Below, one piece after another: positions 56,201 through 63,588 of a stretch of 64,000 nucleotides of DNA. Both the position numbers and the translations under genes were made by a program. The stretch lies in the NCBI RefSeq assembly GCF_900455735.1, contig NZ_UAUI01000025.1, forward strand, positions 248,001 to 312,000. The letters run 5' to 3'. This DNA comes from Rhodococcus wratislaviensis (GTDB lineage: Bacteria; Actinomycetota; Actinomycetes; Mycobacteriales; Mycobacteriaceae). Below the pieces are notes generated by a model. The model searched no databases, had not been told where the DNA came from, and saw only the letters and a list, made by a program, of their open reading frames with translations. The stretch's first letter is position 1, and each line of letters begins with the position of its first letter.

Positions 56201-57767
56201 CCCGGCCGCGCACGCCACCGACGTCGCGATCGCCGACGCGGCAGTGGACCTGCTTCCGCAGGAGGACGACCGGAGCAGCTTTCTTCCGTTCCGCTCCGGC
56301 CGGCCCTACTCGGCCGCGCTGTCGGGGACGCACCTGTCGTTGAAGGGTGCACCGGAAGTCGTGGTTTCGGCGTGCACCGGAATCGACGCGGACGCCGTGC
56401 ACGACACCGTTCTCGGTATGGCTGCCGACGGGTTGCGCGTCATCGCCGTAGCCCGCCGGACCGTCACGTCATTCCAGGCGCGGCGCGCAGCCGACGACGC
56501 CGCGGTACTCGACGATCTCTGCGGCAGCGGGCTGCACCTCGTCGGACTGCTCGGGCTGGCCGACACCCCGCGCCCCGAAGCGGCCGGACTGCTGCCGGAG
56601 CTGGAACGGCGACAGGTCGGGGTCCGGCTGATCACCGGCGACCATCCCGTCACGGCCACCGCCATCACGCGCGAGCTGGGACTGGCCGTGTCGTCCGAGC
56701 AGGTGATCAGCGGGACCGACTGGGACACCCTGTCGCACCGGGGGCAGGAGAACGCCGTCGAGAAGTGCGTCGTCTTTGCCCGGATGTCGCCCGAGAACAA
56801 GGTGCAGATCGTGCAGACCCTCGAACGGGTCGGGCACGTCTGCGCGATGGTCGGCGACGGCGCCAACGATGCCGCCGCGATCCGGGTGGCCAGCGTGGGG
56901 ATCGGTGTCAGCTCGCGTGGCAGCGACCCGGCCCGCAGCGCCGCGGACGTGGTGCTCCTCGACGGCCGCGTCGACGCGCTGCTCGACGCCCTCGACGAGG
57001 GCCGTCAGTTGTGGCGGCGGGTACAGGCGGGAGTGTCGGTGCTGCTGGGCGGGAACGCCGGGGAGGTGGCGTTCGCCCTGATCGGCAGCGCGATCGCCGG
57101 ACGGTCGCCGCTCACGGCGCGTCAGCTGCTGCTGGTGAACGTGCTCACCGACGCCCTGCCCGCGGCCGCGCTCGCGGTGAGTCCGCCCAACGAACAGGCC
57201 CGGGGAGAGGGCCGCGGCCCGGACAGTGCTGCGTTGTGGCGGACCGTCGCGATCCGCGGCGCCGCCACCGCGGCAGGCGCGACGACGGCGTGGGCGCTGG
57301 CCAGCGTGACGGGCCGGCAACGCCGGGCGTCGACGGTGGGGCTGGTGGCCCTGGTCGGCACCCAGCTGGGTCAGACACTGATCGATTCGCGGAGCCCACT
57401 CGTGGTGCTCACCGCGGGCGGTTCACTGGCCGCACTCACCGTGATGGTCAGTACTCCCGGTGTCAGTCAGCTCCTCGGCTGCACCCCGCTCGGACCGGTC
57501 GGGTGGGCCCAGGCGCTGGGATGCGCGGGTGCGGCGACCGCGGCGGCGGCATTCGCACCGGGGCTGCTCGAAAAGATTGCGGGCGATCAGTCGACGATCT
57601 CGATGACGCCCGCCCTCAGCAGCACCGCGTACACCTCCCGCAGCGGTGGGGTGAGTACGCGGGTGACCACCCCGGTCACCGGGTCCCCGGCGGCGGAGAA
57701 GACACCGGCAGCGGTCTGGGCGACGGAACTCAGCACGCCTGACACGGTCCCCGGTCAAGGTGGCTGA
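53256..57767 (+). CDS. ctpI: Cation-transporting P-type ATPase, CtpI-like
   Basis: 1503 residues from GTG 53256; the longer open frame upstream is not the gene. N-terminal half (about 1-700) is an extended region with scattered hydrophobic segments, unusual but typical of mycobacterial CtpI. Core motifs follow: SLTGESLPV, AVPEGLPLV (PEGL, as in P2-type pumps), phosphorylation Asp about residue 942 in CFDKTGTLSEN, GDGANDAAA hinge, and the C-terminal transmembrane bundle. The ion is unknown; the PEGL motif recalls Ca2+ pumps. The tail after about residue 1445 is low in conservation and lies over an antisense open frame. Confidence 0.92.
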   Translation: MGLGRYLFAAASLPVRGAGVGLGVASYGGTVAADLMATTARTATQIVTEVLGGTPARRASSGHGRAWIEVRGLAGPRGDDVAATVLRAVRETTGVEGAELNRALSRLVVTVGEHGPSVAELCTVVAGAEDVARPVPRGAVRDRPAELPGDDVALAERALALAAVTTGLVAAAGVRLLPMPTLPAAVPAAAVTFVNYQPRLRSMVEERLGPDAAELLLATAQAVGDVLRRAPASLAVDVALRSAITAEAWSGRRVWHRREPELARDPADDTGRPARERGASGPVERDVDRAAIAQWVGATAVGAATRSVAGAADAALVAAPKAARTAREAFAATLGRGLADRHAVLALRPGALRYLDRVDAVVVDPSVLHTTELRVSGIRAVRDTDRTRVWEAARSAVEAGALGVGWHALADLPGDVAAATVDEDSAVLVTPAHHPSAVAVLAQARTSGVPVVSVNVDTLGGLRSAFDDLLPSSGSLDADLRDAVAQLQANGATVAVIAGRAPHALSSADVGIGVLVGDAPPPWCADLLVDDLVGVWRVLRSLPDARTASRRGVEIATAASMLGALVMLPGVRGRGPGPVTVGAAAGLWTGHSLARGVLRAEVPPAAPVHAWHEMPVTDVRRLLPARDDEDAAVSRRRAVNLVLTPVEAIGRLTAWPVGLAWDFGRAMRTELSDPLTPVLATGSAASALLGSPIDAVLVGSVLAGNAALSAVQRLHAERLLNRLLAAGDPPAHRVAGPPERRVTERVEASRLRPGDVIEIGPGEVVPADGRLVDASGVEVDESSLTGESLPVSKQTSPTPGAPLGERACMVFAGTTILTGTAAAIVTAVGDATEAGRAGALTPATASHVGLQAQLRSLTDRVLPVSVGGGALVTAVGFLRGTGLRQAVTSGVAVAVAAVPEGLPLVATLAQQAAARRLTRSDALVRAPRSVEALGRVDVVCFDKTGTLSENRLRVVTTVPEPGFAREDVLACAGRSAVTPDGSPAAHATDVAIADAAVDLLPQEDDRSSFLPFRSGRPYSAALSGTHLSLKGAPEVVVSACTGIDADAVHDTVLGMAADGLRVIAVARRTVTSFQARRAADDAAVLDDLCGSGLHLVGLLGLADTPRPEAAGLLPELERRQVGVRLITGDHPVTATAITRELGLAVSSEQVISGTDWDTLSHRGQENAVEKCVVFARMSPENKVQIVQTLERVGHVCAMVGDGANDAAAIRVASVGIGVSSRGSDPARSAADVVLLDGRVDALLDALDEGRQLWRRVQAGVSVLLGGNAGEVAFALIGSAIAGRSPLTARQLLLVNVLTDALPAAALAVSPPNEQARGEGRGPDSAALWRTVAIRGAATAAGATTAWALASVTGRQRRASTVGLVALVGTQLGQTLIDSRSPLVVLTAGGSLAALTVMVSTPGVSQLLGCTPLGPVGWAQALGCAGAATAAAAFAPGLLEKIAGDQSTISMTPALSSTAYTSRSGGVSTRVTTPVTGSPAAEKTPAAVWATELSTPDTVPGQGG

Positions 57768-57799
57768 CCGGGAAACGGCACGGACAAGGGAGACGAACG

Positions 57800-58072
57800 A
57801 TGGCCCAACGAACGTCGGAGGCGGAGTCGCAGAGCGACGCCGTCCAGCGGGTGCGGGAGGCCCGCAGCTTCGCGGTGCAGCTACCTGTCCTCGGCAGGGT
57901 GCCGCTGCCGCGTCCCGAGCAACTGGCATTCTTCGCGGCGATCGGCTTGCTCGCCGCCGTCGAGATCATCGAATGGCCGGTCGCCCTGACCATTGCGGCA
58001 GGACACATCCTCATCACCGATCAGCACAACCGCGCCGTCCAGGAGATCGGGGAGGCCCTGGAAGGCGCGTGA
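57800..58072 (+). CDS. Small protein downstream of ctpI, related to the upstream one
   Basis: 90 residues from ATG 57800 (GGGAGA upstream). N-terminal part is charged (Glu, Arg, Gln), then FAVQLPVLGRVPLPRPEQLAF and a hydrophobic segment LLAAVEIIEWPVALTIAAGHIL with EWPV as in the protein at 52963, and a charged C-terminus (QEIGEALEGA). One membrane pass predicted. It lies 32 nt after ctpI and so probably belongs to its operon. Function unknown. Confidence 0.8.
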   Translation: MAQRTSEAESQSDAVQRVREARSFAVQLPVLGRVPLPRPEQLAFFAAIGLLAAVEIIEWPVALTIAAGHILITDQHNRAVQEIGEALEGA

Positions 58073-58086
58073 CGCGGAAGCCCGGA

Positions 58087-58593
58087 TCAGGCGGGCGGGC
58101 AGGCCGGTGACGTCAGCTGCGCGATCGCCACGATGGAACACGCCGTGGCCTTCGACAATTTCCAAGTCCCGTTCTCGCCGGGCACGAAGATGGCGGGCAG
58201 GGTGTTCTGCTGCACCTGGCCGTTGATCGTCAGCTGCAGCTGCGCGCTGGCGCTGCCGTCGCCGTTGTCGATCACCGGGTCCAGCACCTGAACCTGCGCA
58301 CCCGCCTGCTGGGCGGCGGCAGCGACCTGATTGAACAGGTTCGGATCCTGCTCCGAACCCTCCACCATGGCGATCTTCTCCTCGAGAGGAGTGGCCGGGT
58401 CGAGGCCCTTCGCCAGCAGGGCGTTGAGGTCGGCCGCGGTCGGCAATTCGAGTTCGGCGGTGGTCTCGGCCGCCGCGGTGGTCGTGGACGTGGTGGTCGC
58501 GCTCGGCCCGGACGGCTCGTCGGAACCACAAGCGGACATCGTGAGGGCTGCGGCGATCGCTACCGCAGCAACCGTGATTTTGCGGATCGTCAA
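58087..58593 (-). CDS. Lipoprotein, low-molecular-weight antigen MTB12-like
   Basis: 168 residues from TTG 58593 (GAGGT 7 nt upstream). Signal peptide with lipobox MSAC (Cys about 22), Ser/Thr/Ala-rich linker, then the compact domain of the mycobacterial MTB12/CFP-2 family (PTAADLNALLAKGLDP, TPLEEKIAMVEGSEQDP). Two Cys near the C-terminus (TACSIVAIA, SPACPPA) may pair. Exported and lipid-anchored; family function not known beyond being a secreted antigen. Converges with the small gene at 57800 with a 14-nt gap. Confidence 0.87.
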   Translation of the reverse strand: MTIRKITVAAVAIAAALTMSACGSDEPSGPSATTTSTTTAAAETTAELELPTAADLNALLAKGLDPATPLEEKIAMVEGSEQDPNLFNQVAAAAQQAGAQVQVLDPVIDNGDGSASAQLQLTINGQVQQNTLPAIFVPGENGTWKLSKATACSIVAIAQLTSPACPPA

Positions 58594-58706
58594 CTCAGTT
58601 ACCTCTTCGTATCTCGGTGCGCTGGTCGTTCGGTCTCACATCGAGTCTGAAGGTTTGGGCAGCGTCGCGCCGTCGAAGCCAGAGAATTCTCAGACTTCGA
58701 CCGAAT

Positions 58707-58976
58707 TCAGGCCGCCGTACCGAACGCGCCACGGTACGGAGTGGCATGGCTCCACTCCAGTGCGGCAGCGGTGACGTCGGACGCGGGAAGGTCGTGGTGA
58801 TGGGTCTGGATGAACGCGATCAGTGCGCGGGCGGTGCGCGCGAGGGCGACCTTGTGTCGCCGGGACGTCTCCGCGAGTTCGGTGAACGCGTCGTTCTCGG
58901 AGCATCCGCGGTAGGCGATGAGGATGCCGACAGCGATGTCGACGGCCGTGCGGGTGGAGTAGCTGGGCGCTGTCAT
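58707..58976 (-). CDS. ANTAR-domain-only small protein
   Basis: 89 residues from ATG 58976 (GGGAGAA upstream). Residues about 10-65 fit the ANTAR RNA-binding fold: AVDIAVGILIAYRGCSENDAF, then LAETSRRHKVALARTARALI with conserved Ala positions. ANTAR proteins bind paired hexanucleotide stem-loops and suppress termination. There is no receiver or GAF sensor domain, so either the partner is elsewhere or the protein acts alone. No dual-hairpin target was recognised nearby. Confidence 0.8.
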   Translation of the reverse strand: MTAPSYSTRTAVDIAVGILIAYRGCSENDAFTELAETSRRHKVALARTARALIAFIQTHHHDLPASDVTAAALEWSHATPYRGAFGTAA

Positions 58977-59111
58977 GAATGTTCTCCCAACCTGCGTCGG
59001 AATGGGTACCACTCCATCCTCCCGCACTCGGTAGGACGTCGAAAGGGTTCGAATCTCCTCGAGCCTTCGTCGTGCGAGTTCTTCACCGAGGTTTTCCCTT
59101 ACGGTAGGGGC

Positions 59112-60209
59112 ATGGCTACCGTCTGGACGATCCCGATCGACATCACTTCTCGCTGGCTCGACAATTCCGAGGTCCAGACTTTCCTCGCGTCCAACGACCT
59201 GGACAACGCCGCACCCGACCCCCGGGTGCGGTTCGCGCAGTTCGCGGACGTCACGAAGTCGCTGGAACGGCACATCGGGCATACCTTCTCATCGGTGCAG
59301 GGCGCGGCCACCGCACTCTTCGACGGCATCGACGGCGGTGTCCCCGTCGCGCTGAAATTGGCGGCGCTGCGCCTGATTCTGAAAGAGGTGTATCAGACCC
59401 GCCACGCGCCGCAGCCGTTCCCGAAGCGGGTGGGCGAAGAACTCGGCACCTACGTCTATGCCCTTCTCGACCCCCGCAACCGGTCGGTGTTCTACGTCGG
59501 TGCCGGACGCGGCACCCGGGTGTACGGCTACGTGTGGGAGGCGTTGGCGGAAAACGAGCACCGGAAGACGCTCGAGGATCCGGAGTCCGACAGCGCCGAG
59601 GTGAAGGCCGCGACGATTGCCCGCATCCGCGAGATCTACGACTCCGGCCACGAGGTCGAGCACTACGTCGTCGCGCATCGGATCGCCGACAGCGGCGGCG
59701 TCGCCGACGCGGTGCGCGATGGAGTCGTGGGAGCACTGGGGCTGAACGAGGGTGCGGTGCTCAGCAATCTCGCCGGCGGCGCGGGCGAGCATCGTGCGGT
59801 GCCCGTCGACGACCTCGTGTTGCAGTACGCAGCAGAACCCGTCCCGAACCTGCCGACCCCCTGCGTCGTCCTCGAGGTGCCCGCCACGTCCCGGCGCGGC
59901 GTGACGCCGGATGAGGTGTACGAACTCTCCCGTGGCGCGTGGGCGGCAGGCGCGGCCGTCCGCAATACCGACGACATCCCGGTGATCGTGTTCGCGGACA
60001 ACATCGTTCGTGCCGCCTACCGTGCCAAGTCCTGGTCGTCGGTCGCACGACCGGGCGACGCGGCGCTGTGGCGGTTCACGGGCGAGCCCGACACCGAACT
60101 GGAGAGCCAGTTCGTGAACAAGCGGATCGTCCCCGCCAAGGTCGGTCTGAAGAAGTGGCCCACCCACGGCTGGGTCCCGCATCTCACCCAGGCGCGCCCC
60201 GGCCGCTGA
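59112..60209 (+). CDS. GIY-YIG-like nuclease domain protein
   Basis: 365 residues from ATG 59112. A GIY-YIG core lies at about 115-150: GTYVYALLDPRNRSVFYVGAG, then GRGTRVYGYVWEAL, as in the LEM-3/ANKLE1-like family where the two Tyr and the Gly-rich turn are catalytic. N-terminal part (about 1-110) is helical; C-terminal 150 residues have strands with AALWRFTGEP, a possible EVE/PUA-like fold (unsure). Stand-alone nuclease or DNA-repair factor is inferred; recBC lies directly downstream. Confidence 0.78.
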   Translation: MATVWTIPIDITSRWLDNSEVQTFLASNDLDNAAPDPRVRFAQFADVTKSLERHIGHTFSSVQGAATALFDGIDGGVPVALKLAALRLILKEVYQTRHAPQPFPKRVGEELGTYVYALLDPRNRSVFYVGAGRGTRVYGYVWEALAENEHRKTLEDPESDSAEVKAATIARIREIYDSGHEVEHYVVAHRIADSGGVADAVRDGVVGALGLNEGAVLSNLAGGAGEHRAVPVDDLVLQYAAEPVPNLPTPCVVLEVPATSRRGVTPDEVYELSRGAWAAGAAVRNTDDIPVIVFADNIVRAAYRAKSWSSVARPGDAALWRFTGEPDTELESQFVNKRIVPAKVGLKKWPTHGWVPHLTQARPGR

Positions 60210-60211
60210 CG

Positions 60212-60251
60212 TGAGTGGCAAAGCGTGCCCCGGCACACTTTGCCACTCACC
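60212..60251. repeat. 40-bp imperfect palindrome, copy 3
   Basis: Left arm GTGAGTGGCAAAGCGTGCC, then CC, right arm GGCACACTTTGCCACTCAC; only one of 19 arm pairs is mismatched, the most regular copy. It starts 3 nt after the stop codon of the GIY-YIG-like gene and ends 76 nt before recC. Confidence 0.9.
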
Positions 60252-60327
60252 TGCGGAGTGGGCGTCCCGAGTCGGTGGGTTGTGGTAAGTCTGAGCCGAC
60301 CGGAGTTGGGGAGCGAAGGGAGGCCAC

Positions 60328-63300
60328 GTGCTCGTACTGCATCGCGCCGAGCGTTCCACCACTCTCGCGTCGGCTCTCGGCGACGTGCTCGCGACCCCGC
60401 TGTCCGATCCGTTCGGCCGGGAGGTCGTGGCTGTCCCGGCGAAGGGGGTGGAGCGCTGGCTCACCCAGCGACTCTCGACCGCGCTCGGTTCCCGGCCCGG
60501 CGTCGGCGACGGCGTCGCCGCGAACATCGACTTCCCGTCACCGGCCCGGCTCGTCGACGAGTGCCTCGCCGCCGCCACCGGAGTGTCCGCCGACGACGAC
60601 CCGTGGAATCCGTCCCGGGTGCTGTGGGCGTTGCTCGGCGTCGTCGACGACTGCCTCGGTGAGCCCTGGTGTGCCGTCCTCGCGAAGCATCTCGGGCACG
60701 GCCTCCCGGACCGCGACCCGGACGATCACCGGCCGGGCCGGCGCTACGCCACCGCGTCACACCTCACCGATCTGTTCCGGAGTTACGCCGCACAGCGGCC
60801 GGCGATGCTGGTCGACTGGGCCGGCGGTCGCGACACCGACGGTGCGGGCGGTCCCCTCGACGACGACCTTCTCTGGCAGGCCGAACTGTGGCGACGGCTG
60901 CGGGAGCGGGTCGGCAGTCCCGCTCCCGCCGAGCGCCTCGACTCCGCCTGCGCCCGGCTGCGCGCGGAACCGGATCTCGTCGAACTCCCCGCCCGACTGT
61001 CGCTGTTCGGCCCGACGCGCCTCGCGACCGATCAGATCGCCGTCCTCGCCGCCCTCGCCGTCAATCGTGATGTGCACCTGTGGCTTCCGCATCCGAGTCC
61101 CGCCATGTGGTCGTCGCTGTCGACGACGGAGGGCGTCCTCGCACGGGCGGACGACCACACCGCACTGTCCGTCGCGCACCCGCTGCTGTCGAGCCTGGCG
61201 CGGGACGTTCGCGAACTCGAGTCGAGGCTGACCCGTCTCGACGTCGACGACATCCACCACGAGGGACCCGCACCCCGCGACTCGCTGCTGGGGTGCCTGC
61301 AGGCGGATGTCCGGGACGACCGGGCGCCCGCGCTCGCCGAGTGCACTGCCGACGCGTCCGTCCAGGTCCACGCGTGCCACGGACCGGCCCGCCAGGTGGA
61401 GGTGCTGCGCGAATGCCTCCTGCATCTCTTCGAGGACGATCCGACTCTCGAGCCGCGCGACGTGCTCGTCATGTGCCCCGACGTCGAGTCGTACGCCCCG
61501 CTGATCCGGGCCGCGTTCGGGCAGGACGTGCTCGGGCATCCCGGCCATCGTCTGCGGGTCCGGCTCGCCGATCGTGCCCTGCACCAGACCAATCCGGTTC
61601 TCGCCGTGGTGTCGACTCTCCTCGAACTCGCCGACGCGAGGGTGACGGCGAGTCAGGTCCTGGACCTGTCGGCGGCCGCGCCGGTGCGCAGGCGGTTCCG
61701 GTTCGGCGACGACGACCTCGAACGGGTCCGGGAGTGGGCGACCGCGACGGGCGCCCGCTGGGGAATCGGGCCGCGGCAGCGCGCGTCGTTCGGTCTCGGC
61801 GACTTCCCGCAGAACACGTTCACCACCGCGCTCGACCGCATCCTGCTCGGCGCCGCGGCCGACGAGTCGGAGGGCGAATGGCTCGCCTTGGCGCTTCCGC
61901 TCGACGACGTCGACAGCAACGACATCGACCTCACCGGGCGGCTGGCCGAATTCGTCGACCGGCTCGACGTCGCGCTGCGCGGGCTCGGCGGGCCGCAGTC
62001 GGTCGCAGAGTGGTCGAGCGCGCTGACCCGGGCGCTCGACCTCCTCGTCGACGTCAGCGCCGCCGACACGTGGCAACTCGCGCAGGCGCGAAGAGAACTC
62101 GGGGCGGCGATGGAACACGGCGGCGACGCGCTCCTGCGACTGTCGGACGTGCGCGCCATGCTGGCCACCCGGCTCGCGGGCCGTCCCACCCGCGCGAACT
62201 TCCGCACGGGCGAGCTGACGGTGTGCACCATGGTGCCGATGCGGTCGGTGCCGCACCGCGTTGTCGTTCTCCTCGGTCTCGACGACGAGGTGTTCCCACG
62301 CGGGGTGAGCGTGGACGGCGACGATGTTCTGGCCCGTAATCCCCTTCTCGGTGAACGTGATCCGCGCAGCGAGGATCGGCAGTTGCTGCTCGACGCCGTG
62401 ATGTCGGCGAGTGAGAAACTCCTGCTGTTCTACACGGGCGCCGACCCCGTCACCGGTATGGCGCGACCGCCGGCGATCCCGCTGTCCGAGCTGCTCGACG
62501 CGGTGGCGGCCACCGTCGGGAGCGATGCCCTCCCCGGCATCGTGACCCGGCATCCGTTGCAGCCGTTCGATGCACGCAACTTCCGGCCCGAGCACCCGTT
62601 CAGTTTCGACCGTGCGGCGCTGGCCGGTGCCCGCGCGGCGCAGCACCCGCCCGAACCCGAGCCCGCATTCCTGCCGGCGCCGTTGGTGCCGCCGCAGCGC
62701 GAGGACGTCGATCTCGCCGACCTCATCGCGTTCCTGGTGCACCCGACGCAGGCGTTTCTGCGGCAACGGCTCGGGTTGCGGGTCCCCGACGTGGACGAGG
62801 ACCTCGCCGACGCACTGGAGGTGTCGCCCGATCCGCTGGCCCGGTGGGATCTCGGCCAGAGGATGCTCGTCGCGAGGCTGGCGGGAGTCGAACTGGCCGA
62901 CTTCCGCGCCGCGGAGTGGCGCCGAGGGACGTTGCCGCCGTTCAAGTTGGGGGAGTCGGTGCTCGGTGGAATCGAGCACGCGGTCGAGTCGCTCGTCGCC
63001 GTCAGCGGGTCCGTGCACGTCGGCCGGGCGGAGACCGTGGACGTCGATGTCGATCTCGGCTCCGGACGGCGCCTCACCGGGACCGTCGGCGGTGTGCACG
63101 GATCGGTGATCGCGAGCACCACGTATTCGAAGTTGGGGCCGAAACAGCGCCTCACCGCCTGGGTGCAGTTGCTGGCCGTCGCGGCGTCCGACAACGAGAC
63201 CGAGTGGACTGCCGTCACGACCGGCCGCGGCGCGTACAGCCGTCCGGCGTGGCGCTCGACCCTCACCGCACCCGAGAACGCAGCGGAGGAGTTGGTGCGG

Positions 63301-63588
63301 CTCGTCGAACTGCGCGATCTGGGGTTGCACGCGCCGTTGCCGATCGCCACGGGCGCGTCGGCGGCGTATGCCGAACGACGCCACGGCGGCAGCAGCATGG
63401 AGGACGCGATCGCGGCGGCCCGGAAGGAATGGAGCAGTGATTTCGGTGACTCACGCGACCGGCACATCACGTACGTGTACGGGTCCTCACCGGGCATCGA
63501 CGTACTCGGCGACACGGTGACCATCGAGAATTACGCCCGGCAACTGTGGGCGCCGCTGCTCGCCGCCGAGACGTTGGCGCAGCCGTGA
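60328..63588 (+). CDS. recC: Exodeoxyribonuclease V subunit gamma (RecC)
   Basis: 1086 residues from GTG 60328 (GGGAGG upstream). Starts LVLHRAERS, then VAVPAKGVERWLTQRLS as in RecC proteins; the helicase-like but inactive middle carries FPSPARLVDE and ALLGVVDD; the C-terminal region includes VGRAETVDVDVDLGSG and HITYVYGSS. It recognises Chi and guides RecBCD nuclease activity at double-strand breaks. Overlaps recB by 4 nt. Confidence 0.92.
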   Translation: MLVLHRAERSTTLASALGDVLATPLSDPFGREVVAVPAKGVERWLTQRLSTALGSRPGVGDGVAANIDFPSPARLVDECLAAATGVSADDDPWNPSRVLWALLGVVDDCLGEPWCAVLAKHLGHGLPDRDPDDHRPGRRYATASHLTDLFRSYAAQRPAMLVDWAGGRDTDGAGGPLDDDLLWQAELWRRLRERVGSPAPAERLDSACARLRAEPDLVELPARLSLFGPTRLATDQIAVLAALAVNRDVHLWLPHPSPAMWSSLSTTEGVLARADDHTALSVAHPLLSSLARDVRELESRLTRLDVDDIHHEGPAPRDSLLGCLQADVRDDRAPALAECTADASVQVHACHGPARQVEVLRECLLHLFEDDPTLEPRDVLVMCPDVESYAPLIRAAFGQDVLGHPGHRLRVRLADRALHQTNPVLAVVSTLLELADARVTASQVLDLSAAAPVRRRFRFGDDDLERVREWATATGARWGIGPRQRASFGLGDFPQNTFTTALDRILLGAAADESEGEWLALALPLDDVDSNDIDLTGRLAEFVDRLDVALRGLGGPQSVAEWSSALTRALDLLVDVSAADTWQLAQARRELGAAMEHGGDALLRLSDVRAMLATRLAGRPTRANFRTGELTVCTMVPMRSVPHRVVVLLGLDDEVFPRGVSVDGDDVLARNPLLGERDPRSEDRQLLLDAVMSASEKLLLFYTGADPVTGMARPPAIPLSELLDAVAATVGSDALPGIVTRHPLQPFDARNFRPEHPFSFDRAALAGARAAQHPPEPEPAFLPAPLVPPQREDVDLADLIAFLVHPTQAFLRQRLGLRVPDVDEDLADALEVSPDPLARWDLGQRMLVARLAGVELADFRAAEWRRGTLPPFKLGESVLGGIEHAVESLVAVSGSVHVGRAETVDVDVDLGSGRRLTGTVGGVHGSVIASTTYSKLGPKQRLTAWVQLLAVAASDNETEWTAVTTGRGAYSRPAWRSTLTAPENAAEELVRLVELRDLGLHAPLPIATGASAAYAERRHGGSSMEDAIAAARKEWSSDFGDSRDRHITYVYGSSPGIDVLGDTVTIENYARQLWAPLLAAETLAQP

